Assembly: GCA_029339195.1 (NCBI GenBank)
Contig: JAPTJF010000376.1
Coordinates: 1-63,441 of the forward strand
Reading direction: 5' to 3'
From: Micractinium sp. NFX-FRZ
Taxonomy: Eukaryota; Chlorophyta; Trebouxiophyceae; Chlorellales; Chlorellaceae
DNA: 63,441 bases
In this document: in pieces, positions 54,180-63,441 of the stretch
Numbering within the stretch: position 1 is the stretch's first letter
How the letters are laid out: every line of letters begins with the position of its first letter
Position numbers and translations under genes: made by a program
Notes under the pieces: model-generated
The model's input: only the letters and a program-made list of their open reading frames with translations
Databases searched by the model: none
What the model was told of the DNA's origin: nothing

Positions 54180-55913
54180 TCAGGCCAAGCATGCCCCCAG
54201 CACCTGATGCACCAGAGGCCCTGGCAGGTGCACTCCCAGGCGCCGCTGCCGGCGTGCCAGGCACAGCGCGGCAGCGCGCAGCCGCAGCGCATCCTCCTCC
54301 GGCAGGTGTGCCACCACCTGGCCAGCCTGGGCGGTAGAGTGCGCCAGCGCGGCAGGCAGGGCACGGCCTAGTCCGGGGCACGGCATCGGCATCCAGTCCC
54401 ACTCGGCAGCGGTGAGCGGTGCACGCGCAATGAGCAAATCGGCACACAGCTGCTCTGCGTTCTGCAGGGCTGCCAGCACGTGCCGCACTGGGCCCGCGCG
54501 CAGGAGGCGGCGGGCAGCATTGAAGCTCTGGAAACGGATGGCCAGCTCCAGTGGCGTCAGCCCCTGCGCCCGGACCTCTGCTGCAGCTGGCGCCGCTGCC
54601 AACAGCTTGTCTACAACGTCAGTATGGTCTCGCCCAGCCGCCTCGTGGAGCGGCAGCCTGCCGTCATAATCTCCCATCATGGCCATGGCCGGCGCTGCAG
54701 CCAGCAGGAGCTCCGCCACCGCGGCATGCCCCTCGCAGGCTGCCATGAAGAGGGGGTTCATGTCCTCGCCGGCGACAGCCTCTGCGGTGGTAGGCGCTGC
54801 CTCCAACAGGGCTTCCACCACAGCGGTGTGCCCCTTGAATGCTGCCCAGTGCAGGGGCGTCCATTGGCACAGATTGCCAGCTGCCGCTGTGGCTGGCGCG
54901 GCTGCCAGCAGCAGCCGTGCAACATGCGCATGCCCGGCCTCTGCTGCCACGTGCAGGGGGGTCATGCCATGCTGGTCTGTGAGCTCAGCCGTGGCTGGCG
55001 CGGCTGCTAACAGGAGCCGTGTGACAGCAGCGCTGCCGCAGGCAGCTGCATAGTGGAGAGGTGAGCTACCCTCCACATTTACGGCTGTTGCTGTGCTGGG
55101 TGCGGCTGCCAGCAGCACCTCTGCCACGCTGGCATGCCCGGCTTCAGCAGCAAAGAGAAGGGGGGTTGAGCCTTCAGTACTGACGGCTGCAGCGGTGGTG
55201 GGCGCCGTGGCAAGCAGCATCTCTGCAACGTGCGTGTGACCCTGGAGTGCGGCAAAGTGCAAGGGGGTCCACTGATGCTTGTTGCCAGCTGCTGCCGCAG
55301 CCGCAGGTGCAGCCGCCAGCAGCAGCTGTGAGACGTCAGCGTGCCCCTCATCAGCTGCCAGGTGGAGTGGTTTCATGCCATAGCCGTCCGTCATCTCAGC
55401 TGCACTCGGTGTGGCAGCCAGCAGGGCTGCGGCAACATCTGTGTGGCCATTCAGGGCTGCCCAGTGGAGGGGAGTCCACCCGTCTTCATCAGTAGCCGCA
55501 GCCATCGCTGGCGCAGCGGCCACAAGGAGAGACGTGACTTCGGCCCTGCCGTGCTCTGCTGCTTTGTGCAAGGGGGTGAGCCGCCATATGTCCACGGCAG
55601 TGGCAGTGTGTGGTGCCACCTCCAACAGCACCCGCACTGCCGCGGTGTGGCCCTTGCCAGCTGCTACGTGCAGCGGCGTCCAACCGTTATCAGTTGCCAC
55701 GCTGGCCATGTGGGGTGCCGCCTCCACCAGGGCCTTGAAATAATGGATGCGGCCCTCCCAGGCAGCCTGATGCACGACAGTCCAGCCTTCATCTGAGGCG
55801 CCGCTGCTGCTGCTACTGCTGCTTCCGCTGCCGCTGCCGCTGCCGCTGCTGCTGCCGCTGCCGCTGCTGCTGCCGCTGCCGCTGCTGCTGTTTGTGGTGC
55901 TGCTGGACATCAC
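54180..55913 (-). CDS. Intronless 13-repeat ankyrin protein
   Basis: One uninterrupted 577-codon frame, unusual among the intron-rich neighbours. The N-terminus (about residues 1-40) is a Ser/Gly tract (SSSGSGSSSGSGS). Thirteen ankyrin repeats of about 33 residues follow, for example GWTPLHVAAGKGHTAAVRVL, GWTPLHWAALNGHTDVAAAL and GMTPLHVAAEAGHAHVARLL. Each ends in a near-constant LLLAAAPATA-type second helix and loop. The C-terminal 130 residues are helical without a recognised domain (HVLAALQNAEQLCADLLIAR; EEDALRLRAAALCLARRQRR). Ankyrin repeats bind other proteins; there is no catalytic domain. Repeat similarity is high, implying recent repeat duplication. Retroposition could explain the missing introns, but I see no poly-A remnant. 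Confidence 0.9.
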   Translation of the reverse strand: MMSSSTTNSSSGSGSSSGSGSSSGSGSGSGSSSSSSSGASDEGWTVVHQAAWEGRIHYFKALVEAAPHMASVATDNGWTPLHVAAGKGHTAAVRVLLEVAPHTATAVDIWRLTPLHKAAEHGRAEVTSLLVAAAPAMAAATDEDGWTPLHWAALNGHTDVAAALLAATPSAAEMTDGYGMKPLHLAADEGHADVSQLLLAAAPAAAAAAGNKHQWTPLHFAALQGHTHVAEMLLATAPTTAAAVSTEGSTPLLFAAEAGHASVAEVLLAAAPSTATAVNVEGSSPLHYAAACGSAAVTRLLLAAAPATAELTDQHGMTPLHVAAEAGHAHVARLLLAAAPATAAAGNLCQWTPLHWAAFKGHTAVVEALLEAAPTTAEAVAGEDMNPLFMAACEGHAAVAELLLAAAPAMAMMGDYDGRLPLHEAAGRDHTDVVDKLLAAAPAAAEVRAQGLTPLELAIRFQSFNAARRLLRAGPVRHVLAALQNAEQLCADLLIARAPLTAAEWDWMPMPCPGLGRALPAALAHSTAQAGQVVAHLPEEDALRLRAAALCLARRQRRLGVHLPGPLVHQVLGACLA

Positions 55914-57089
55914 GGGTTGCTGTTGGTGGCCTGAAGGGCGGAGGAGGGGACACGGGCAGCACAGTTGTGGTCCTTCACATCATCACAGGCAGGGCGTGCG
56001 CCCGCTGGCGGCGGGCAAGTGGCGTGCCAGCCACAACAGTGGGACCGACCTAGTCCGCCCCTGAGCGCGCGCCGCAGTGAGAGAAATTGTCAAGCGGCTC
56101 ACCTCCCGCGTCACAGCCAGTGGGGCGCTCTATATCCGGCGAGGGCGGGTTGGCGGCAGGCAGGAGCGTTCACCGTTATGGGTTGATTGTGCTCCAATAA
56201 GCTTCCCAGGCAGGAGAAAGCATTGGACCTAGAAGCTGGCTCTGAACTTGCTGTCTGCCGGCGGCGGCCGCCCCCGTCAGCGCAGCGCTCGCAGCGCGCA
56301 GGCCTCAAAACCTGCAGGCCCCTTCGGCTTAAGGTGGATTTTTGGCCGTAGTTTAGAGAATCGATGATGCTAAGAGCAGCCCTCCTCTAAGGTGGGCACG
56401 CCACTTGCCTGCCCACCCATGCCGCGCTGCCCGCCTGCCAGCTCGACCACCCGACTGCCGAACACCCGCAACACTGGATGCACCTCTTTGTTGGAGCAAG
56501 TTCAAACAGGTGTTACAGGTGTATGATGATCCTTGTGTACTTGTGTTGGCATGTGCATGTTGAGGGTAGCTTTTGATGCGGGAGATGAAACGCTGAGGCA
56601 GGCAGGCTCTGAACACGGGGGCGAGCAAATATGGGTGCTGCAAAACAGGAGGAAGACGGGCCGAACACGGTCCTGAAGCAGAAGCGCAGGCTATGCCGGC
56701 CTTAGAACTGAGGGCGTCTGCTATGCAAGCTTGATGAGAGTTGTGAAGCTCGAGCCAGCGAGAGGAAAGAGGATCAGTTACTAGAAAGCAAAAGTGGGAG
56801 GGCACAGTGCTGACTGAGGGCTCTGACATGTGAGGGGACAGGTGGGTAGAAAACTGAAGTGGCCGAACTGGTTCGCAGAAGGTAAAGTGGAAAACAGAGG
56901 GCGACAGGGGTGGGGAGTTGCGGCGGACTGCAGCAAGCAAGCTTGTCATGCACGAGTGCAGCGCATTGCACGGCACAGGCGGGCAACAGGCAGGTTTCAG
57001 ACGTGGGTGCCAGAATGCAGCACGGCGCCGTGCTTGGAGCGGAGTGCCGGCATGGGGGCCGGTGAAAGAAGTGCACCCGGAGTGGCTGC
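55914..57089. other. Ankyrin gene promoter and long 3' UTR of the transporter gene
   Basis: No coding evidence. TGTAA on the minus strand at 56513-56517, some 570 bases behind the transporter stop, is a candidate poly(A) signal and would give a long 3' UTR. The rest, 55914-56500, would be the ankyrin gene's 5' flank. Confidence 0.45.
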
Positions 57090-60000
57090 TCACGCCTGGT
57101 GCTGTGCTGGCAGCTCCACTGCTGCCTCCGGCCCCAGCTTGAGGCTGGCAGTGCTGGCCGACAGCTTGGCTGTCATGGAAGCATCCTCCTGCGGCCCCTC
57201 GCTGGCCGCTGCCGCCTCCGACCCGGCGCTGCCGCCCTCCACTTTGATGCTGCCAGATTCTGCCGCCTCTGCGGCAGCGGCCGCCTGCGCCGCCTTGAGT
57301 TTCTTCACCTGCTTGGCGAAGAGTCCTGCCAGGGCGCTGCCGATGAAGATCTGGGCAATCTGCCCCACAATGCAGGGTATGATGAGCAGGCCCTGCTGGG
57401 AAATGTTGGAGGAGAGGTAGGAGATGACTGCGGGGAGAGGGGGAAGAGGGGGCGGTACGGGAGGTCACGGTGAGATGGCATGAATTGGTGGGCGGGCACA
57501 TGCTGAGGACATGCCACGGGCAGCCGGCTTTGGCGTGGCTGCCTCCTGTGCAGAACCGGCGGTGCGCCACCCGGCCAGCGGCTCGGCCTCCACCGCACTC
57601 ACTGAGCAGCCCAGGCATTCATCTGATGTAGCCCACCTGTGACGGCGACTGGCGCCGATTTCTGGCTTGACATGATGCCAGCCGCGATCCGCTCGATCAG
57701 CGGCATGCGGAACACAAACCTGCCGGGGAACAGGGGGAGAACGCAGGCGGGAAGCCAGTCAAGCCAACTGACTCAAAGCTCTGCCGCCGGCTGCGGCGCC
57801 GTTGTCCGCTTGCTGTACTTGCTGCAGGCCTCCCAGTGGCTGCCCAGCGCGCTGCCTTACCAGCCGACAGCACAGCAGCAGGCGCTGGCAGTGCAGTGGG
57901 AAGCAGAACGCACGCACGCAGAAGCACCACATGGCAGGCGGGCAGGCACTCACTGCAGCACCAAGAAGTTGAAGGCGAGGTACACCAGGTGCTGGCCGAT
58001 TGCCAGCAGGATGACGTAGAGGATCTGCACAAACTGCTGGTGCACCAAAGTGTCGCGTGCGCCCGACAGGCTCTGCCACACTGCAGGGAAGGCGGAAGGC
58101 GGACAGGCGGGGAGGGCACCCGGAGCGGCAGCAGCCATGACTTGTCACTCTCTGGGTGGGGCAGTGGCTCTACCCAAGCTCAGCACAGGGCGGCCGACAG
58201 GTGCAGACAAAAGGCAGGTAGGCTCCAACCGTGCCGCTCACACTTGAATGTTATGGCGCCCTGCCAAAACAACCAGCACCGGCCGCGCCGCTCGAATTGA
58301 ATGTCTCTGCAGGGCCAGCCCCGCCGGCTGACTGACTGGCAAGTGCACTGATGGGGCCAAGTGTGGTGCCTCAGCTGGAAACAGTGCACAGAGACGGCAC
58401 CGGATGCATGGGGCACACCACCAAGCACATGCACATGAGAGGGAGAGAGCGCGGGAGAGCTCACCAATCATTGCCAGGTTGAACACGCTGAAGAGGGAGA
58501 GCGCGGTCTTCCAGTCACGTGTGAACGCTTTGACCCTGGGCGCAAGCGGCGGCAGCTCCCGGAGCGCCTGCACACGAGGAGGGGCGGCCAGGGCGGGAGC
58601 AGCGGGTGAACACACATGTGCTGGCTTGGCGGTTGCTAGCTATCTTATAGCCGGCCGAGCTGAGTGCTGATGTGGAGCATCTGCAGCTGGCATGGTCTGC
58701 TCCAGCCCCTCTGCCAGGGCAGCCCCACCTTCCTCGGAACGTTTGGCACTCTTTTGAGTCCAAGTTACGTCCACCTGCACGACACTCACACGCCACTCGC
58801 CTGCCCGCCCTGCCCAAAAGCACAACCCAAGAGCCGCCCCCAGCTTGCCTGCCTGCACCGTCTGCACCCCGAGCCTTCAGCCCCTGTGCAGCCAGACTGT
58901 GCAAGGACAGCAGCCAGGGTGGCGCCGCCCAGCACGGTACACTGCAGGGCAGGCAGGCCCCAGCCACACACACACACGCTCACCTTTCCGGCCACAGAGG
59001 GCACCAGGATGGCGTTCAGCAGGTCGGGGTGCCCCGCCATAAACCCACCACCCTCTCACCCTCCCACAGGGCACCTGGAGTGTGATCGCACCAGCTTGAG
59101 CAGCAGATTTGGTATGCCCCGCCATAAACTCACCACCCTCCCACCCCACCCTCCCACCCCGCTCACCTTTCCGGCCACAGAGGGCACCAGGATGGTGATG
59201 ACCAGCTTGGCCAGCAGGTTTGGTATGTCCACGTGCACGTCCAGGGATGAGCCGTGGAACAGCGCCTTGAGCCAGACAGGCATGGTGAAGATGCCCAGCA
59301 GGTTCGAGGCCACTGCAGGCAGGCAGGCACCAGGTAGATGGATAGATGAACTGATCAGTTGACTGGGGACAGGCGGGGCGCACGCAGGCAGGGTGGTGTT
59401 GTCAAGGTGCCGCTGCAGGCAGGCAGGCAGGCGGGGGAGCATACAGTCAATAATCAGCGCCATCAGAGTGCTCGGAGCGTTCAGGACTCGTGGCACTGTT
59501 GTAGCAACTTTATCGCAGTCGAAGTGTTAACAGGGAAACATGGCTTCAGCGAGGCAGGCAGGGCGCAGGCAGCAGATTGAGTGAACGAGTGAACGAGTGA
59601 GTGTGAGTGAGGCAGGCAGGCGGGCAGGAGTAGGACTGTCAGCTTCCGCCCGAGTGGGCACAGTGCACTTCCTGGCAACAAAGGCATACAACTTGGAGCC
59701 AGCAAGCGGCGGCGGTTGTCCCGCGACCGTGGCGGCAATCACCCTGCTCTTGGCAGCCGCAGCAGCGGGCAGCAGCCATTCTGGTGTACTAACAACACCA
59801 AAGCGCCACCCCAAGGCGCTCCAGCCTGTTTTAACGGTGCAATGGTTGCTGCAACAACGGGAGGCTGGGCAAAGCATGCCGCGGGCAGCGGCAGCGCACC
59901 TGTGAGAAGCAGCGCCAGGCCCTCGTTTCCCTTGCAGGTGCGCACCAAGGACACACCCACCCCGAGGGTCGTGGGCACTGCGGCAAACTGCGTGCGGCGG

Positions 60001-61152
60001 CACGGGTGCAGTGAGGAGGGGCGTGCTCAGCAGCTCAGGCATGGGAGCAGCATGGGCGGTAGAGAACACCGGGGAGACGGAGGGGCCAGCGGTGGGCCGG
60101 GCGATGCTGCCCTTGACAGCAAGGGACGGCGGTGATGCAAAGGCGCCACATAGCCACTCGGCAGTACCGCACCAGTGCACCGGTACTGCCAATGTACCGC
60201 ACTCAGCAGTCCACTTACCAGTGTCAGGCCTGCCGCAAACTCGCTTGGGTTCAGAGGAATGGCGCGGAAGGCAAAGCCCAGGCAGGGGGTCACAAACAGA
60301 ATGCTGCAGAGCGGCAGGCGGGGGGCGGAGGAGCCAGTGGGGCATGCTTAGTGAAGGGGCATGTGGCGGTGGGGCTTCGCCACACGTCAGCCTGTCTGCG
60401 TGCCGGGCATGGCTGCACGCCGCACCTGATCATGCCGTAAGCCACGCCGAGCTTGTGCCGCAGCGCTGCTTGGATGTCCTCTGCAAGGTAGCAAGCGATG
60501 CAGGCAGTGACACGGGGGCAAGCAGGCAGTACGGGCAGGCAGCGCAGGACAGATCAGGCAGGCAGTGCGGGCCAGGCAGCACAGTGACGGGCTGGCAGGC
60601 GGGCAGGCAGTGCAAGGCAGCGCAGTGGTGGGCGGTCAGCGCAGGGAGTGCAGGGCAATGCGCAGGGAGGAGCATGCCGCAGGATGGACATCCACAGCGC
60701 ACGTTACTGTCACTTTAAAAGGAAGGGCTAGCGGGCGCAACACACTGCACAGGCTGACTGGGCAAGTGTGCGTCACCCACCCACTCGCCCGTTTACAGCA
60801 CCATGCCAGAGATGAAGAAGACAATGATAATGTTGACCTCTTGTATAACGTGAACTTCGCCATTCATGATCTGCATGCGGCAATGTTTCGCCACGCGGTG
60901 AGGACCTTGAGAGGCTACTCGGCTCTGCTGTGAAAATGCTGTGACAGCAGCGGCCTGGCGGCGGCAGGCGGCGGAGTGGCAGCGGCGGCACACTGACACT
61001 GGCCCCACCGTGACGCTGATGACCGCTTTGCCGGGCGCCGGCCATGCCAGGGCCCACACGATGGCCACGAAGAAGGAGAGCGGGAGGAAGTTGTCGATGA
61101 CCCACGCTTTGAGGCGCTTGCCCCGAGCCTGCCAGTCGGCGGCCGCCGCCAT
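57090..61152 (-). CDS. BASS4/SLC10A7-type (Rch1) sodium/bile-acid-like transporter
   Basis: Polytopic membrane protein of the SBF-like family (plant BASS4, human SLC10A7, yeast Rch1). Exons: 61152-61009, 60870-60797, 60712-60708 (5-base microexon), 60480-60426, 60303-60219, 59987-59900, 59312-59167, 58567-58465, 58080-57954, 57719-57637 and 57427-57090. With the microexon the frame is continuous for 415 residues. Family landmarks in order: NFLPLSFFVAIVWALAWPAP, VNIIIVFFISGMVL, ILFVTPCLGFAF, FAAVPTTLGVGVSLVRTCKG with NEGLALLLTVASNLLGIF, LLAKLVITILVPSVAGK, ALSLFSVFNLAMIG, FVQILYVILLAIGQHLVYLA, and LLIIPCIVGQIAQIFIGSAL. About ten membrane segments are expected. The cytosolic-looking Ala/Glu/Ser-rich C-terminal 70 residues are low complexity. 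Substrate unknown. Relatives affect calcium homeostasis (SLC10A7, Rch1) or sit in plastids (BASS4). An upstream in-frame ATG at 61242 is possible. Confidence 0.87.
58978..59125 (-). repeat. Two intronic copies of the end of exon 59312-59167
   Basis: 58978-59012 repeats 59161-59195 base for base, including the code for ILVPSVAGK and the GTGAGC donor. A second, more diverged copy lies at about 59064-59125. Together with the true exon end they form a three-unit tandem array separated by CCACCCTCCCACC-rich spacers. Confidence 0.85.
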
Positions 61153-62590
61153 TTTGAAGGCCGGCGCGATGCGATGTGGTAGCGTGTACCACTGCGACGT
61201 TAGTGTAACAGAGGCAGACAGATCGGGGACGTTTGCTGGCACGCTCAGCTGGCACAGATCTCAGGCGTCAATGCCGGCGCCGGGGGGCATGCCGGGCGGG
61301 CTCAGGCTTCAACAAACCATGCTGACTTGCAGCCACAGTTGATGCAGCCATGTTGCGCACCGTGATTGAACGTAAAAGAGTGGATAATGGGAAGGGAGCA
61401 GCAAGAACGAAGCAAAAGAAGGGAGGCGGCAGCGACCAGCGGGCCGCAGCATGAGGCATGCTGTGTGCCGCCGCCGCCGGTGAAGCTTATGCAGCGCGCT
61501 CTTTTGACTTGGTCAAACGCATGATTTCCCGTCATCTGCACGCTGCCTGTTTGCATAACCACTGCCGTCTGTCAGTGGCCACAGCCTTGGGTCCATTTCG
61601 CTTCCCTCCTGACTAGCCCCACGGGTCCCGCCCGGATTGAACGCTCAGTCTTCGGTAGCCATTAAGACATACATGTGCATGTTGCATTTGCAAAGGAGAG
61701 CTCTGTGAGCAGTGCCTGAGCATATGTACGCAGTCTAAGGTACTCGCCCAACGCCATGAGAGAGGGAGCTGCACACAAGGTTGGGAGCAGCACACGTGGG
61801 ATGTCCACTGCAGTGTCCACTGCAACAACACGCAACACAAAAGAGGTCAGGACATGGGTGTACCGCGGAGCAGCTGCGGACCAGGAGGACTAATGGTGCG
61901 ACCGTAGTGTTCGCCCGCCATGCATAGGTCGTGCGCTCGCTGTTTAGATGGGAAGCAGTTGCCGGTGCCATGCCCTGGCCTAGGCCGCTTGACTACTTGA
62001 GGTGGGTTACACGCCTTATCAGCACAAACCTGTGCTGCTCAATGAATCAATCAAACAGGCATGCATGCATGAAGCTCAACAAGCCCAGGGGAGGGGGAAA
62101 GGCGAGTGAAGCCATAACAAGCCAAAGGGGTTCCTTCCTTCTTCCTTCCTTCATGTTACATCGTGTGAGTCTCAAAAGAGATGACGGTTCCCGGCGCGGC
62201 ACACAACCGGCAATGAATAAGAGCCGATCACAAAACATAAGGAGAGAGATTTGGGGGCAAAGACAGTGGGGGTGTGTGCGGGATGGGAGGGGCAGAGTTA
62301 GGGTTGGGGTGGGGCCACAGGGAGAGCTTAAAGCTGGCAGGGCAGAACAGGCGGGTGGAGGAGGCAGAGGGAGTCACATTAACGATGCCAGGCGTGAGCT
62401 AGAGCCATGCAAAGTGGCACCGCCGCAGCGCTTTGCCGCATCAACTGCCCCTCGCTTGCCAATCCACCCAGCAGTGGCCGCCACCGCCGCAGCTCAGAGA
62501 AAGTGGCCTAAGAGGGTAAAGGGGGAGGGGCGGGAGCTGGAGGCCAGGATAATGCATCCAATAATTGACACTCCAGAGAAGAAGCATGAC
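61153..62590. other. Gene-poor stretch upstream of the transporter gene
   Basis: Promoter of the transporter gene on the left, then no recognisable gene for over 1.3 kb. Contains a TTCC microsatellite and repeat copy A (62131-62211). A 259-codon open frame at 61931-62710 has no protein-like pattern and runs through the tRNA gene. Confidence 0.5.
62131..62211. repeat. Dispersed ~78-bp repeat, copy A
   Basis: Starts with TTCC units and ends GATGACGGTTCCCGGCGCGG then CACACAACCGG. It matches copy B at 63366-63440 in the same orientation, with the last 32 bases identical. Confidence 0.85.
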
Positions 62591-62594
62591 AAAA
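62591..62594 (-). terminator. RNA polymerase III TTTT terminator
   Basis: Four T residues on the minus strand, six bases beyond the end of the 5'-half segment of the permuted tRNA gene, where Pol III should stop. Confidence 0.7.
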
Positions 62595-62599
62595 TGCGA

Positions 62600-62708
62600 C
62601 TGCAGTCGACCGCTCTACCACTGAGCTATGACTCCTACGCACCAATTGTCTCCCTGGTGCCGTCTAACGTAGAGGAGCCAGCCGGGTTCGAACCAGCGAC
62701 CTGTCGAT
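62600..62708 (-). tRNA. trnC-GCA: Permuted tRNA-Cys(GCA): 3' half encoded before 5' half
   Basis: On the minus strand the 3' half comes first (62708-62674): anticodon-stem 3' strand TCGAC, variable loop AGGTC, T arm GCTGG-TTCGAAC-CCGGC, acceptor strand TGGCTCC, with T at 62673 as discriminator. A 37-base spacer follows, then the 5' half (62635-62600): acceptor GGAGTCA, TA, D arm GCTC-AGTGGTA-GAGC, G, anticodon stem GTCGA, loop CTGCAG. Joining 62600 to 62708 gives loop CTGCAGA with anticodon GCA. Every stem closes: acceptor 7/7 with one G-U, D 4/4, anticodon 5/5, T 5/5 with one G-U. The length is 72 bases, right for tRNA-Cys, and U73 is the cysteine identity base. The join lies between positions 37 and 38, the usual eukaryotic tRNA intron site. 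TTTT follows at 62594. Confidence 0.9.
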
Positions 62709-62809
62709 GATTGCTAATCGTGTTGTACGATGAGCCGTGGCACGACTCGTGAGATTACGTGCACGCCCGTTTACCATGTTCTCTGAACTGAAAATGTACG
62801 ACATAGTAC

Positions 62810-62826
62810 GGGACCCCCGGGTTAGA
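62810..62826. repeat. 17-bp direct repeat, copy 1
   Basis: GGGACCCCCGGGTTAGA, repeated exactly at 62887-62903. Confidence 0.9.
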
Positions 62827-62839
62827 GGGCTCAGCCCCA

Positions 62840-62853
62840 GCACGTTAACGTGC
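62840..62853. repeat. 14-bp perfect palindrome
   Basis: GCACGTTAACGTGC lies between the two 17-bp direct repeats. It could form a hairpin or bind a dimeric protein; no role is known. Confidence 0.8.
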
Positions 62854-62886
62854 GGACCACCTGTAAGATTCACAGTTCACAGTTCA

Positions 62887-62903
62887 GGGACCCCCGGGTT
62901 AGA
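62887..62903. repeat. 17-bp direct repeat, copy 2
   Basis: Second exact copy of GGGACCCCCGGGTTAGA, 77 bases after the first. Confidence 0.9.
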
Positions 62904-62910
62904 AAAATAA

Positions 62911-63441
62911 AGGGAGGTCAGGCTGCACTGGGCCCAGTCCAGGTTAATCCCACAGTCACCTGGTATAGCCGGGCTGGCTTCCTCAGATTTTTCGGGTGCC
63001 CCGCCAGCACTGGCACCATCTGGCGGCCGCAAGCACAAGCACAGCAGCACACCGGCTTCGGCACCTCCTGCCAGCTCTGGGCAGCCTCCCTCTGCGCCTC
63101 TGGCTGGCGGCCCGCCGACTGCTGCACAGCCTGCCGCTGCGCCGCCAGCGGGCAGCCCGCCGGCTGCTGCACAGCCTGCCTCGGAGGATGCTCGTGCAGC
63201 AGTGGCCACCAAGCTGTCCAACCTCAGGCACAGGCTTGAGGTCAAGCAGCACCAGCAGCGCAGCCAGCAGGGCGCCGAGGCAGCTGCTACGCCAGGCAAG
63301 CAGCAGGGCAGCCAGATGGGCGCTGAGGCAGCTGTGACGCCAGGCGAGCAGCAGGCATGCCAGCCCTTCCTTCCTTCCTTCCTGTTACACCGTGTACGTC
63401 TCAGTAGAGATGACGGTTCCCGGCGCGGCACACAACCGGGA
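62911..63441 (+). CDS. Possible exon of a plus-strand gene running off the right edge
   Basis: A frame stays open from a TAA at 62908 to the window end. Its composition is protein-like in the middle: Ala/Pro/Ser-rich (PASAPPASSGQPPSAPLAGG), then helical and polar (DARAAVATKLSNLRHRLEVK). After that comes an internal repeat (GAEAAATPGKQQGSQM / GAEAAVTPGEQQACQP). No ATG opens it, so it would be an internal exon with an acceptor such as CACAG near 62953. It runs into repeat copy B, which argues it may be non-genic or a pseudogene. No family recognised. Confidence 0.3.
63366..63440. repeat. Dispersed ~78-bp repeat, copy B
   Basis: Same orientation as copy A 1.2 kb to the left. It again begins with TTCC units, so the microsatellite and the unique part move or duplicate together. 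Confidence 0.85.

Noticed and set aside
62600..62635. Stand-alone tRNA or tRNA pseudogene starting with the A box
   Set aside because: No T arm follows downstream, but an exactly complementary 3' half lies just upstream, so a permuted gene explains both parts better.
61931..62710. 259-codon plus-strand open frame
   Set aside because: Low-complexity, includes repeat copy A and runs antisense through the tRNA gene; no domain or splice support.
62877..63431. 184-codon minus-strand frame at the right edge
   Set aside because: Cys/Arg/Ala-rich composition typical of an antisense shadow; the plus-strand frame is more protein-like.

Overview
The window reads as nuclear DNA of a GC-rich, intron-dense unicellular green alga, most likely a Chlorella-like trebouxiophyte. 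The reasons are the many short GC-rich introns with pyrimidine-rich ...CAG acceptors, TGTAA polyadenylation motifs 40-135 bases behind several stop codons, alanine- and glutamine-rich low-complexity protein segments, and plant/algal protein families. All gene models below were spliced by eye and checked for reading-frame continuity, except the 21-kb TRANK1-like gene, whose exons were only partly phased. The species call is inference.

Layout, left to right: a CAP/PR-1 gene cut by the left edge (1-1659, minus); a SAP-domain protein (2563-3457, minus) facing an ALG2-type mannosyltransferase (3673-6106, plus) across a 215-bp shared promoter; a coiled-coil protein (6382-7937, plus); a second CAP gene (8596-10081, minus); a giant TRANK1-like ankyrin/UvrD-helicase gene (10802-31689, minus); a MIF4G-GYF-RGG-RING protein (31940-37684, plus) sharing a 250-bp promoter with it; a third CAP gene (38224-39806, plus); an Hsp70-related protein without a substrate-binding domain (40190-44931, minus) divergent from a peroxiredoxin Q gene (45160-46629, plus); an F-box/WD40 protein (46988-51179, plus); an unrecognised protein with a polyQ tail (51621-53735, plus); an intronless 13-repeat ankyrin protein (54180-55913, minus); and a BASS4/SLC10A7-type membrane transporter (57090-61152, minus).

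The right end is gene-poor and repeat-bearing. It carries what I consider the best find: a circularly permuted tRNA-Cys(GCA) gene on the minus strand (62600-62708). The 3' half of the tRNA is encoded upstream of the 5' half, with all stems closing and a TTTT terminator six bases behind. Other points of interest are the MIF4G-to-RING domain fusion, conserved GC-AG introns shared by two CAP paralogues, a 5-base microexon needed to keep the transporter in frame, and tandem duplications that include coding sequence.

Functionally the genes are mostly unrelated housekeeping or stress functions: N-glycan assembly, thiol peroxidase, chaperone-like ATPase, ubiquitin ligase adaptors and membrane transport. 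There is no operon logic. The visible organisation is three divergent gene pairs with short shared promoters and one dispersed three-member CAP family.
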